Assembly (NCBI GenBank): GCA_023451735.1
Contig: JAEXYH010000051.1
Span: 1-58,925 of the forward strand
DNA length: 58,925 bases
Source of the DNA: Pseudomonadota bacterium
Lineage (GTDB): Bacteria; Pseudomonadota; Alphaproteobacteria; Rhizobiales; Rhizobiaceae
Direction of reading: 5' to 3'
In this document: positions 32,562-40,714 of the stretch, one piece after another
How positions within the stretch are numbered: the first letter of the stretch is position 1
Layout of the letters: every line of letters begins with the position of its first letter
Program-made: the position numbers and the translations under genes
The notes under the pieces: generated by a model
What the model was told of the DNA's origin: nothing
What the model saw: the letters and a program-made list of their open reading frames with translations, nothing else
Databases searched by the model: none

Positions 32562-34043
32562 ATGACCGAACTCACCAGCCTCACCATTGCCGAAGCCCGC
32601 GAAAAGCTGAGCTCCAAGGAAATCACCTCGGTCGAACTGACCAAGGCCTACGTCGACGCGATCGACGCCTTCAACGGCACGTTCAATGCCTACATCACCA
32701 CCACGCCGGAAAAGGCGATGGAAATGGCAAAGGCTTCCGACGAACGCCGCGCTTCCGGCAAGGTCGGCGCGCTGGAAGGCATCCCGCTCGGTATCAAGGA
32801 CCTCTTCGCCACCGAAGGCGTCCACACCCAGGCCTGCTCCCACATTCTCGACGGCTTCAAGCCGAAATACGAATCGACCGTCACCCAGAACCTCTGGGAC
32901 GACGGTGCCGTCATGCTCGGCAAGCTGAACATGGACGAATTCGCCATGGGCTCGTCGAACGAAACCTCGTTCTACGGTCCGGTCGTCAACCCATGGAAGG
33001 CTGAAGGCTCCAACCAGCAGCTCGTTCCGGGCGGCTCTTCCGGTGGTTCGGCCGCAGCCGTTGCTGCGCATCTCTGCGCCGGCGCAACCGCGACCGATAC
33101 CGGCGGTTCGATCCGCCAGCCGGCAGCCTTCACCGGCACTGTTGGCATCAAGCCGACCTATGGCCGCTGCTCGCGCTGGGGTACGGTTGCCTTCGCATCC
33201 TCGCTCGATCAGGCCGGCCCGATCGCCCGCGACGTACGCGATGCCGCGATCATGCTGAAGTCGATGGCCTCCGTTGATAAGAAGGACACGACCTCGGTCG
33301 ATCTGCCGATCCCGGATTACGAGGCAGCGCTTGGCCAGTCCGTCAAGGGCATGAAGATCGGCATTCCGAAGGAATACCGGGTCGACAACATGCCGGAAGA
33401 GATCGAAGCCCTCTGGCAGCAGGGAATCGCTTTCCTCAAGGATGCCGGCGCCGAGATCGTCGACATCACCTTGCCGCATACCAAATACGCGCTTCCGGCC
33501 TATTACATCGTCGCACCTGCCGAAGCCTCGTCCAACCTTGCCCGTTATGACGGTGTCCGTTACGGCCTGCGCGTCGACGGCAAGGACATTGCCGACATGT
33601 ACGAAAAGACCCGCGCCGCCGGTTTCGGCACCGAGGTCAAGCGCCGCATCATGATCGGCACCTACGTTCTCTCGGCCGGTTATTACGATGCCTATTACCT
33701 GCAGGCGCAGAAGGTTCGCACGCTGATCAAGCGCGACTTCGAGACCGTCTTCCATGCTGGTGTCGATGCAATCCTGACGCCTGCAACCCCGTCGTCCGCC
33801 TTCGGCATCGCCGACGAAAATCTCGCTGCCGATCCGGTCGCCATGTACCTGAACGACATCTTCACGGTGACGGTCAACATGGCCGGTCTTCCGGGTATTG
33901 CCGTTCCCGCCGGCCTCGACAAGAAGGGCCTGCCGCTCGGCTTGCAGCTCATTGGCAAGCCGTTCGAGGAAGAAACGCTCTTCCGCACCGCCCATGTCAT
34001 CGAGCAGGCCGCCGGCAGGTTCACGCCGGCCAAGTGGTGGTAA
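32562..34043 (+). CDS. gatA: Asp/Glu-tRNA(Asn/Gln) amidotransferase subunit A
   Basis: The glutaminase subunit of GatCAB, releasing ammonia from glutamine and channelling it to GatB. The 493-residue amidase-signature protein has the catalytic Lys79 in GIPLGIKDLF and the Ser-cisSer pair in GGSSGGSAAA (about 159-160) and TDTGGSIRQP (about 183). Full length. The 3' end is overlapped by the GTG start of an acetyltransferase gene, so translation of the two may be coupled. Confidence 0.97.
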   Translation: MTELTSLTIAEAREKLSSKEITSVELTKAYVDAIDAFNGTFNAYITTTPEKAMEMAKASDERRASGKVGALEGIPLGIKDLFATEGVHTQACSHILDGFKPKYESTVTQNLWDDGAVMLGKLNMDEFAMGSSNETSFYGPVVNPWKAEGSNQQLVPGGSSGGSAAAVAAHLCAGATATDTGGSIRQPAAFTGTVGIKPTYGRCSRWGTVAFASSLDQAGPIARDVRDAAIMLKSMASVDKKDTTSVDLPIPDYEAALGQSVKGMKIGIPKEYRVDNMPEEIEALWQQGIAFLKDAGAEIVDITLPHTKYALPAYYIVAPAEASSNLARYDGVRYGLRVDGKDIADMYEKTRAAGFGTEVKRRIMIGTYVLSAGYYDAYYLQAQKVRTLIKRDFETVFHAGVDAILTPATPSSAFGIADENLAADPVAMYLNDIFTVTVNMAGLPGIAVPAGLDKKGLPLGLQLIGKPFEEETLFRTAHVIEQAAGRFTPAKWW

Positions 34044-34528
34044 GCGGGCTGGAAATTCGGAAAATGACTGTCGCCGATCACAATGTGGTCGGCGAAGTCG
34101 GTTTTGCGGCGTGGAATTCCAGCGATGCCTTCAGGGGCGTCGATCTTTCAGCCGACGTGTTGGAACGGACCCGCAAGGCCTACGAGATCTTCGCGGGCGA
34201 CACCAAGGGTGACGTCTGGATCGCCGAGCTCGATGGTAAGGTCGTCGGCTGGTCCGCTCGAGACGGCGCACCAAACTACATTTCGGATATATGGGTTTCG
34301 CCCGACCGCCAGGGCAGGGGCATCGGCAAGGCTCTGGTCCTGCATTTGATCGACTGTATCAGGGCGGAAGGTCACGCCACAGCCACCATCCATACCCATG
34401 CCAGAAATGCCGGTGCGATCAGGCTTTACCAGCGTTGCGGTTTTGTCATCGTCTGGCGCGGGGTGGAATATTCCAAGAGCATGGGAATGGATCTGGAAAA
34501 GGTTCACCTGGAACAGTCACTGACCTGA
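34034..34528 (+). CDS. GNAT family N-acetyltransferase (gatA-coupled)
   Basis: A 164-residue acetyl-CoA-dependent acetyltransferase. Strand 1 is LEIRKMT; the acetyl-CoA loop is VSPDRQGRGIGKAL (about residues 88-101), followed by THARNAGAIRLYQRCGF. The frame starts with GTG codons at 34034 and 34037, inside the last codons of gatA, giving a 10-base overlap; the first ATG in frame (34064) would trim strand 1. Acceptor unknown. It is homologous in layout to the GNAT at 35.4 kb. Confidence 0.88.
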   Translation: MVVSGLEIRKMTVADHNVVGEVGFAAWNSSDAFRGVDLSADVLERTRKAYEIFAGDTKGDVWIAELDGKVVGWSARDGAPNYISDIWVSPDRQGRGIGKALVLHLIDCIRAEGHATATIHTHARNAGAIRLYQRCGFVIVWRGVEYSKSMGMDLEKVHLEQSLT

Positions 34529-34549
34529 CCGACAGCCCGGGAGAGTGTG

Positions 34550-34816
34550 ATGAAACCTGAATTGTCCACCTTGATCGCTGCATTTGACCGTCTAGCCGCT
34601 GCCGATTTTGAAATGGGGCCGGCTTGGCAGATGGTCCACAATCTCTGCCAGGGCCATGAAGGCGAGGCGGCTTTCGATTGGGGCCATGCGCTTTGCCATC
34701 GCATCGAAGGCGACGACTGGAATGCCGGCTATTGGTACCGGCGCGCCGGAAAGCCGGTCGCGACAGGGTCGTTTACCGATGAATGGACGGCGATGCGCGG
34801 CGCCTTTTCTAGGTAA
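34550..34816 (+). CDS. Small hypothetical protein
   Basis: An 88-residue, acidic, Trp-rich soluble protein (MKPELSTLIAAFDRL; later GPAWQMVHNLCQG, DWNAGYWYRRAGKP). I do not recognise a named family, but it reads like a conserved alphaproteobacterial small protein. ATG 34550 follows GGGAGAG at good spacing; a GTG three bases earlier is possible. It follows the GNAT gene by 21 bases and may be in the same transcript; the convergent YjhX-like gene ends 37 bases further on. Confidence 0.75.
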   Translation: MKPELSTLIAAFDRLAAADFEMGPAWQMVHNLCQGHEGEAAFDWGHALCHRIEGDDWNAGYWYRRAGKPVATGSFTDEWTAMRGAFSR

Positions 34817-34852
34817 GCAGCCGGCCCTCGGAGGAAGGCCGGCCGCCGGTGG

Positions 34853-35110
34853 CTACCGGTTATCCTGCTCAGCTCTCACCAGCACCAGCCCCCTTTCCGT
34901 GATCCGGTAGGGTTTGCCGTTCTGGGATCTGATCGCCTTCTTCTGTTTCAGCTTGCGGAAGGTGAGTAGATCCAGGCGGGAAAATATCCATCCCTCGCGG
35001 GTGAAGAGTTGAAGTTTCTCGATATTGCGATTGTCGTCGCGGGTGATCTCTATCCGGCCGCCCTGGGCGAGCAGATGGAGAATGCGCTGTTCTGCGCGCG
35101 AAATATCCAT
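34853..35110 (-). CDS. YjhX/UPF0386 family protein (putative toxin)
   Basis: An 85-residue protein starting MDISRAEQRILHLLAQGG with an RITERGLVLVRAE end, characteristic of UPF0386. Its E. coli homologue YjhX is listed as the toxin of the YjhX-YjhQ pair, in which YjhQ is a GNAT-type acetyltransferase. Here GNAT genes lie on both sides, the nearer divergent one across about 320 bases. The fold looks like a winged helix with basic tail. ATG 35110 is chosen over an upstream start at 35149 on family grounds. Toxicity here is untested inference. Confidence 0.85.
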   Translation of the reverse strand: MDISRAEQRILHLLAQGGRIEITRDDNRNIEKLQLFTREGWIFSRLDLLTFRKLKQKKAIRSQNGKPYRITERGLVLVRAEQDNR

Positions 35111-35427
35111 TGTTCTGATGTCCGCAAAAGCGCTCTTGGACGAGCGCACAAAAACAACATCCGGCGCGTGGCTACGAGCCGGGGCTGGCGTTTTTGTGAG
35201 GGCCGGTGCGCTAGAAAAGCGGGCCGGCCCCTTAGCGGGTCTCTCTGGACGAGAACATCAAAACTCCCTGAAGCGAACCATCCGGAAGACGTTCGGTGTC
35301 GCCAGGTTCAACGGCTAGGCGAGTTCTGCCCCTTCGTCAACAAGTGCATTCAGCGCACAAGATCTTGCGCTGGTAAAACGATAAATACGATGCTCTACTG
35401 GACCAGGTAACGGGAAAGGGTGAGGCC
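35111..35427. other. Divergent intergenic region between YjhX-like and GNAT genes
   Basis: About 320 bases with no gene. It contains a short hairpin GCGCTC-TTGGAC-GAGCGC at 35130-35147 right before the YjhX-like start, and a GC-rich block with GGGCCGG repeats near 35200-35235. Both flanking promoters must be here, but I see no clear -35/-10 pair. Confidence 0.4.
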
Positions 35428-35934
35428 ATAGTTCGCAACGCGCGCGAAGACGATGTCGATGTCCTAGCCGAAATCGGCTTCCGTGCCTGGGAAAAGGCGA
35501 TGGAGGCGATCGGCGAAATGGCCGGTATGCGCGGTAGCGCCCGCGAAGCCTTTATGAATTTCACGCGGTCCTCCTGGCTGACCATCACCGTCGTCGAACA
35601 TGTTGGAACCATTGCCGGCTGGGCGGCGCGTGAGCATCTCGACGAGCTGATTTCCGATTTCTGGATCGATCCGCAATATCAGGGACATGGCCTGGGCAGG
35701 GAACTGCTCCAGGAGGTGGAGGCAGAGATTGTTCGTCAGGGTTTCGAGAAGGCGCGCATCGAAACCCATGCGCAGAACAATGAGGCAATCGGCTTTTTCG
35801 AAAAGCACGGTTACGCCATTCATTGGCTCTCGGTTGCCTATTCTCCGAAGATCGATCGCGACGTCCAGTCCGTTGGGTTGTCCAAGCTGCTGGTCGAAGC
35901 TGCGCCGAGCGTCAGTTATGGGCAAGAATTCTAG
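35428..35934 (+). CDS. GNAT family N-acetyltransferase with a non-standard start
   Basis: Strand 1 and helix 1 of a GNAT fold (VRNAREDDVDVLAEIGFRAW) are encoded upstream of the first ATG in frame (35500). No ATG, GTG or TTG occurs between the upstream stop (35374) and 35500. The best purine stretch, GGGTGAGG, sits directly before ATA at 35428, so the gene either starts at ATA or has lost its start; CTG at 35398 is another option. The acetyl-CoA loop is DPQYQGHGLGREL and the C-terminal part THAQNNEAIGFFEKHGY is intact. From 35428 it has 168 residues. Confidence 0.7.
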   Translation: MVRNAREDDVDVLAEIGFRAWEKAMEAIGEMAGMRGSAREAFMNFTRSSWLTITVVEHVGTIAGWAAREHLDELISDFWIDPQYQGHGLGRELLQEVEAEIVRQGFEKARIETHAQNNEAIGFFEKHGYAIHWLSVAYSPKIDRDVQSVGLSKLLVEAAPSVSYGQEF

Positions 35935-35935
35935 C

Positions 35936-36250
35936 CTAGCTCCAGCAATTCAACAGTGCCGCCACTTTATCCGGTGCCGCGATTGCAACGACGAGCCATC
36001 CGATCTGAAGGATGAAAAACAGCGGCAAGGCTACCGGGAAGGGCGGTTTTCGAGTCTTGTGCCGCAGCAGTCGTTGCGCAGCCAGAGCGCCGCCGCCGCC
36101 GCCGATGAATGCAAGCAGCAGGAGCGTCGATTCTCTTATCCGCCAGTCGCCATTGCGCGCCGCCCGCTTGTCCCACCCATAGATGCCGAAGACCACAACA
36201 TTATAGGCGGCCGCCAGTGCTAAAAGCGCCAGGTTGGAATTCAGGCTCAT
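35936..36250 (-). CDS. DUF1294 family membrane protein
   Basis: A 104-residue protein of family DUF1294 with about three to four membrane helices (first at about 5-20). Typical features are YGWDKRAARNGDWRIRE after the first helix and FIGGGGGALAAQRLLRHKT next, a positive Gly-rich loop. Function unknown; other family members are fused to cold-shock domains, absent here. It starts at ATG 36250; longer frames to 36304 lack family support. It is convergent with the GNAT gene, whose stop lies one base away. Confidence 0.85.
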   Translation of the reverse strand: MSLNSNLALLALAAAYNVVVFGIYGWDKRAARNGDWRIRESTLLLLAFIGGGGGALAAQRLLRHKTRKPPFPVALPLFFILQIGWLVVAIAAPDKVAALLNCWS

Positions 36251-36384
36251 TGATCTCGAACACCTGTTCATCGCGACATGCAACATGTGGCAGAATCGGC
36301 CCATTTTGCTGCATTCGCTTGCGCCACCAGAGCATTTGTTCTACCTCACGACTTCTAAGAATTCACGCATGAGACGAGCTCAAG

Positions 36385-37887
36385 ATGACCCTAGTCGACG
36401 TCCGTACCCCTGATCCGAAACGCTTCATTCCCGGCGCCACCGGCGACTGGGAAGTGATCATCGGCATGGAGGTTCACGCACAGGTCCTCTCCAATTCGAA
36501 ACTGTTCTCCGGCGCCTCGACCGAATTCGGCAAGCCGGCCAATGGCAACGTGTCGCTGGTAGATGCCGCCATGCCGGGCATGCTGCCGGTCATCAACGAG
36601 GAATGCGTCCGTCAGGCAGTGCGCACCGGTCTCGGCCTGAAGGCGCAGATCAACAAGCGCTCGATCTTCGACCGCAAGAATTATTTCTATCCTGACCTGC
36701 CGCAGGGCTACCAGATCTCGCAGTTCAAGGATCCTATCGTCGGTGAAGGCCAGATCGTCATCTCGCTCGGCCCCGATCGTCAGGGCCAGTTCGAGGATAT
36801 CGAGATCGGCATCGAACGCCTGCATCTGGAGCAGGATGCCGGCAAGTCGATGCACGACCAGCATCCGACCATGTCCTATGTCGACCTCAACCGTTCCGGC
36901 GTGGCGCTGATGGAAATCGTCTCGAAGCCCGACATGCGCTCTTCCGACGAAGCCAAGGCCTATATGACCAAGCTGCGCTCGATCGTGCGCTACCTCGGCA
37001 CCTGCGACGGCAACATGGACGAAGGCTCGATGCGCGCTGACGTCAACGTCTCCGTGCGCCGCCCGGGCGAGGGTTTCGGCACGCGCTGCGAAATCAAGAA
37101 CGTCAACTCGATCCGCTTCATCGGCCAGGCGATCGAATATGAAGCGCGCCGCCAGATCGGCATTCTGGAAGACGGCGGCTCGATCGATCAGGAAACCCGA
37201 CTTTTCGATCCGGGCAAGGGCGAGACCCGCTCGATGCGCTCCAAGGAAGATGCGCATGACTACCGTTATTTCCCCGATCCGGACCTGCTGCCGCTCGAAT
37301 TCGACGATGCCTTCATCGATGCGCTCCGCGCCGACCTGACCGAACTGCCGGACGACAAGAAGGCCCGTTTCGTCGCCGAACTCGGCCTGTCTGTCTATGA
37401 CGCTTCGGTTCTGGTGTCCGAAAAGGCAATTGCGGATTATTTCGAAGCCGTGGCCGAAGGCCGTGACGGCAAGATCGCCGCAAACTGGGTCATCAACGAC
37501 TTGCTGGGCGCCTTGAACAAACTCGGCAAAGACATTGAAGAGACTCCGGTTTCGCCTGCCCAGCTCGGCGGCATCATCGACCTGATCAAGGCGGAAACCA
37601 TTTCCGGCAAGATTGCCAAGGATCTCTTTGAAATCGTGCTCAACGAAGGTGGCAATCCGGCCGAAATCGTCGAGGCCCGCGGCATGAAGCAGGTCACCGA
37701 TACCGGCGCGATCGAAAAGGCAGTCGACGAGATCATTGCCGCCAACCCGGATCAGGTCGAGAAGGTCAAGGCCAAGCCGACGCTGGCCGGCTGGTTCGTC
37801 GGTCAGGTTATGAAGTCGACCGGCGGCAAGGCAAACCCGCAGGCCGTTCAGGCGCTGGTCAAGGCCAAGCTTGGCATCGAGGAGTAA
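36385..37887 (+). CDS. gatB: Asp/Glu-tRNA(Asn/Gln) amidotransferase subunit B
   Basis: The kinase/transamidase subunit that binds tRNA and activates the misacylated residue. The 500-residue protein shows GMEVHAQVLSNSKLFSG, the DRKNYFYPDLPQGYQISQ motif, and a C-terminal YqeY-like tail domain. It is separated from gatC-gatA by about 2.3 kb carrying acetyltransferase, YjhX-like and small membrane genes. Its end nearly touches a TTG-started GNAT gene. Confidence 0.97.
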   Translation: MTLVDVRTPDPKRFIPGATGDWEVIIGMEVHAQVLSNSKLFSGASTEFGKPANGNVSLVDAAMPGMLPVINEECVRQAVRTGLGLKAQINKRSIFDRKNYFYPDLPQGYQISQFKDPIVGEGQIVISLGPDRQGQFEDIEIGIERLHLEQDAGKSMHDQHPTMSYVDLNRSGVALMEIVSKPDMRSSDEAKAYMTKLRSIVRYLGTCDGNMDEGSMRADVNVSVRRPGEGFGTRCEIKNVNSIRFIGQAIEYEARRQIGILEDGGSIDQETRLFDPGKGETRSMRSKEDAHDYRYFPDPDLLPLEFDDAFIDALRADLTELPDDKKARFVAELGLSVYDASVLVSEKAIADYFEAVAEGRDGKIAANWVINDLLGALNKLGKDIEETPVSPAQLGGIIDLIKAETISGKIAKDLFEIVLNEGGNPAEIVEARGMKQVTDTGAIEKAVDEIIAANPDQVEKVKAKPTLAGWFVGQVMKSTGGKANPQAVQALVKAKLGIEE

Positions 37888-37890
37888 GCC

Positions 37891-38394
37891 TTGTTCTTCG
37901 TAAGAACCGCCGGCGAAGAGGACGTGGAGAAGATCCGCGTCCTGCTGGCGGAGACCTTTCACGCCAGCTACGACCCGTTCTACGGATCCGATCAGGTTGG
38001 CAAGATGGTGAGCGGATGGAATTCCGCGAATGCGATCCGCGCGCGCATCGGCAAGCGTGACGGCGAGTTTCTGGTAGCCGATGATGGCCGCAAGCTCGGC
38101 GGCATCGCCTACGGGGCCATGTATCCGAAAATGGCGAAAACCGTGATGCTGCATCAGCTTTACGTTCGCCCCTCCTGCCAGAACGAGGGCATCGGTCGCG
38201 ATCTCTTCGCCGAGATGGAAACGTGCTTTCCGGATGCGGAAATCATGCGGGTGGAGGTTGCCCTGCCGAATGTCCGCGCCATGTCCTTTTATGAACGCCT
38301 CGGGTTCTCCGAGGTCGATCGCATGGAGGAGTGGGGCGCGCCGAATTCGGGTCTGCCCGCCATCATCATGGAAAAGCGCCTGCTGCAGCAGTGA
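37891..38394 (+). CDS. GNAT family N-acetyltransferase (gatB-linked)
   Basis: A 167-residue acetyltransferase. It begins at TTG 37891, three bases after the gatB stop; GAGGAG within the gatB end serves as ribosome site at good spacing. The fold shows MFFVRTAGEEDVEKI, the acetyl-CoA loop VRPSCQNEGIGRDLF, and ALPNVRAMSFYERLGF. The acceptor is unknown. Its position suggests read-through translation from gatB. Confidence 0.88.
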   Translation: MFFVRTAGEEDVEKIRVLLAETFHASYDPFYGSDQVGKMVSGWNSANAIRARIGKRDGEFLVADDGRKLGGIAYGAMYPKMAKTVMLHQLYVRPSCQNEGIGRDLFAEMETCFPDAEIMRVEVALPNVRAMSFYERLGFSEVDRMEEWGAPNSGLPAIIMEKRLLQQ

Positions 38395-38420
38395 TTTGAG
38401 ACGAGGGGGAGACAAGTCCA

Positions 38421-38888
38421 ATGAGCGAACTGACCATCAGAAGGGCACACGAGGAGGACTTGAGCGCCCTGATCGCCATTTTCGCCGCGGACGATGTCGG
38501 AGGTCATGGCGATACGACCGATCCTGCTGCTTATGAGGATTATCTCCGCGCCTTTCACATGATCGACCATTCCGGCAACGAGCAGCTTTTTGTCGCCGAA
38601 CAGGATGGCGAGATCGTCGGCACCTTCCAGATCCTTTTCAATCGCACGCTGACAGGGCGTGGATCGCTGTCGATGATCATCGAGGCGGTTCAGACGCGGC
38701 CGGACATGCGGGGTCGCGGCATTGGTGCAAGGATGATCGATTATGCAATGGAAGAGGCGAAGCGTCGGGATTGCCGGCTGGTACAGCTCACGTCCAACAT
38801 CAGCCGTACCGATGCCCATCGCTTCTATGAGCGTCTCGGCTTCGCAAAGAGCCATGCCGGTTTCAAGATGAAGCTCAAGCAGTCGTGA
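38421..38888 (+). CDS. GNAT family N-acetyltransferase
   Basis: A 155-residue acetyltransferase following the previous one by 26 bases with its own strong ribosome site (AGGGGGAGA). Features: MSELTIRRAHEEDLSAL, acetyl-CoA loop TRPDMRGRGIGARMI, and SNISRTDAHRFYERLGF. This C-terminal form resembles the PhnO/aminoglycoside-like GNAT group, but the substrate is not assignable. Fourth acetyltransferase within five kilobases. Confidence 0.9.
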   Translation: MSELTIRRAHEEDLSALIAIFAADDVGGHGDTTDPAAYEDYLRAFHMIDHSGNEQLFVAEQDGEIVGTFQILFNRTLTGRGSLSMIIEAVQTRPDMRGRGIGARMIDYAMEEAKRRDCRLVQLTSNISRTDAHRFYERLGFAKSHAGFKMKLKQS

Positions 38889-38994
38889 GGCCTAGAATCG
38901 CTGGACAGGACCGGCGGCAGGCGTCATAAGCAGGATAGCCATTTTTCGGTGTCCAAATCTCCAATTCGACCATGTCAAAGCGACGGAATACCCC

Positions 38995-39393
38995 ATGAAA
39001 GAACTTCTGCTGCAGATATTCACCTGGTGGAACGGTCAGACGATGGGGACGCGTTTCTTTACCTGGCGGCATGGCAAGAAGGTCGGCGAAGACGAGATGG
39101 GCAACGTTTATTACGAAGGCCCGATGACTTCATGGGGCAAGCCCAAGCGCTGGGTCATCTACAAGGGCTACGCTGAGGCCTCCGCGATCGCGCCGGGCTG
39201 GCATGGCTGGATGCATTATCGCACGGATGTCCCGCCTTCGCAGGAGACCTACACAGCTCGCGAATGGCAGAAGCCGCACAAGCCGAACATGACCGGCACA
39301 CCGCTCGCCTATCACCCCAAGGGCTCTCTGGCCGCCACCGGCGAGCGCCCGCGCGTTACCGGCGACTACGACGCCTGGACGCCCGGCAACTGA
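38995..39393 (+). CDS. NDUFA12-like (B17.2) supernumerary complex I subunit
   Basis: A 132-residue protein homologous to the mitochondrial complex I accessory subunit NDUFA12, one of the few supernumerary subunits shared by alphaproteobacteria. Key stretches: TRFFTWRHGKKVGEDEMGN, RWVIYKGYAEASAIAPGWHGWMHY in outline, and a Pro-rich end. It is expected on the membrane side of the peripheral arm of NADH:ubiquinone oxidoreductase. The nuo operon is not nearby. It is followed in the same direction by the DUF2155 gene. Confidence 0.93.
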   Translation: MKELLLQIFTWWNGQTMGTRFFTWRHGKKVGEDEMGNVYYEGPMTSWGKPKRWVIYKGYAEASAIAPGWHGWMHYRTDVPPSQETYTAREWQKPHKPNMTGTPLAYHPKGSLAATGERPRVTGDYDAWTPGN

Positions 39394-39478
39394 GACTGCC
39401 GAAGCTAGGTCCGACCCTGACGGTCATTTGGCCATAATCGCAATCTAGTCATCGGGCGCTGAAAGCGCTCGCGACGGG

Positions 39479-39916
39479 ATGAACATGACACGAAAAATGC
39501 CTTTTCTAAGCAAACTCATTCTTGGTGCGCTGATTGCGGCGGCACCGCTGCTTGCCACGGAACAGGCTTTTGCTGCACGGATTTCCAATCCGGTTGCTGT
39601 CTTCGCCGGCATCGACAAGATTACCGGCCGCATCACCACATTCGACGTCTATGTCAACGAGACGGTACAATATGGTGCGCTGCAGGTGACGCCCAAGGTC
39701 TGTTACTCCCGCGACGACACGGAAGCACAGAAGATCGACGGCTTTATCGAAGTCGATGAGATCACGCTCGACCGCAAGATCCGCCGAATCTTTTCGGGCT
39801 GGATGTTTGCCGATAGCCCCGGCCTCAACGCTGTAGAGCACCCGATCTACGACGTCTGGCTGACCGGCTGCAAGCCGCAGTCGGATATCCCTGCACCGTC
39901 GAACGCCACGAACTGA
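39479..39916 (+). CDS. DUF2155 family secreted protein
   Basis: A 145-residue protein with a signal peptide of about 32 residues (hydrophobic core LILGALIAAAPLLA, cleavage after AFA) and a single DUF2155 domain with a VCYSRDD motif and the second cysteine in LTGCKPQ, which may pair in the periplasm. ATG 39479 and 39485 are both possible starts. Function unknown. The NDUFA12-DUF2155-aat neighbourhood is common in rhizobia. Its stop is 22 bases from the convergent aat stop. Confidence 0.88.
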   Translation: MNMTRKMPFLSKLILGALIAAAPLLATEQAFAARISNPVAVFAGIDKITGRITTFDVYVNETVQYGALQVTPKVCYSRDDTEAQKIDGFIEVDEITLDRKIRRIFSGWMFADSPGLNAVEHPIYDVWLTGCKPQSDIPAPSNATN

Positions 39917-39938
39917 CACACCTCGACGTTTCGGTTGA

Positions 39939-40556
39939 TCAGAATGGCAAGTGCGGGCGATCCACCGCTGCGCGCAGCAGGACCAGATACTCTTCTTTCG
40001 GAATATCGATCGCGCCGAACGTCTTCAAATGATCGGTGGTGAACTGCGTGTCGAGAAGTTGGAAACCATTCCGGCTCAATCGGTCCACTAGATGCACGAG
40101 GCATATCTTCGATGCGTCGGTGCGCCTCGAAAACATGCTTTCGCCGAAGAAGGCAGCGCCCAGCGATACGCCGTAGAGACCACCCACCAGAGCGCCATTC
40201 TCCCAAGCCTCAACACTATGGGCATGACCCATGCGGTGAAGCTCGCCATAAAGCTGGCGGATGGTGGTATTGATCCATGTGCTCGGACGATCGGGCGCGG
40301 ATTGCGCGCACATGCCGACCACCGCATCGAATGCACTATCGAAGCGGATCTCGAAGGGTGATTTGCGGACTGTCTTTGCGAGGCTTTTGGAGACGTGGAA
40401 ATCATCAAGCGGGATGATACCGCGCATTTCCGGCTCGACCCAGAAGATTTCCGGGTCGTCGGCCGATTCGGCCATGGGAAACAGGCCTATGGAATAGGCC
40501 CGCAACAGAACGTCCGGTGTGATAGCCGGGTAATATCTGCCACGCCGCCCTGCCAT
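39939..40556 (-). CDS. aat: Leucyl/phenylalanyl-tRNA-protein transferase
   Basis: Adds Leu or Phe to N-terminal Arg or Lys of proteins, creating N-degrons recognised by ClpS-ClpAP. The 205-residue protein has YPAITPDVLLRAYSIGLFPM near the start and GLYGVSLGAAFFGESMFS later, both diagnostic. ATG 40556 follows GGGAGCGAA; a frame reaching 40619 lacks support. A 21-base-stem hairpin lies at 40626-40673, ahead of this gene. Confidence 0.95.
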   Translation of the reverse strand: MAGRRGRYYPAITPDVLLRAYSIGLFPMAESADDPEIFWVEPEMRGIIPLDDFHVSKSLAKTVRKSPFEIRFDSAFDAVVGMCAQSAPDRPSTWINTTIRQLYGELHRMGHAHSVEAWENGALVGGLYGVSLGAAFFGESMFSRRTDASKICLVHLVDRLSRNGFQLLDTQFTTDHLKTFGAIDIPKEEYLVLLRAAVDRPHLPF

Positions 40557-40625
40557 TTCGCTCCCTGCAGCATCGATCCGAAGGCCGGCACCGGCTTTCG
40601 GAAACACGATGCAAATCATCCAAAC

Positions 40626-40673
40626 CTGTCTCGCCCTTTACGCGTCGCGCAGGACGCATAAAGGGCGAGACAG
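40626..40673. terminator. Long 21-base-pair hairpin between accC and aat
   Basis: 40626-40646 pairs with 40653-40673 over 21 bases with a single mismatch and a six-base loop. It follows the classic accC terminator at 40681 on the minus strand and precedes aat by 70 bases. On the plus strand the stem is followed by AAAAATA, not T-rich. It could be a second terminator, an mRNA stabiliser or an RNA element of aat. Confidence 0.5.
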
Positions 40674-40705
40674 AAAAATACGCCCGGAGCGATGTGCTCC
40701 GGGCG
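40673..40705 (-). terminator. Intrinsic terminator of the accB-accC unit
   Basis: Perfect 10-base stem CGCCCGGAGC (40681-40690) with GCTCCGGGCG (40696-40705), loop GATGT, followed on the minus strand by TATTTTTC. It lies 10 bases after the accC stop. Confidence 0.9.
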
Positions 40706-40714
40706 GGTATTATG

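Noticed and set aside
36391..38421. Open frame of 676 codons opposite gatB and the next GNAT gene
   Set aside because: It spans two well-supported genes in antisense and shows no domain.
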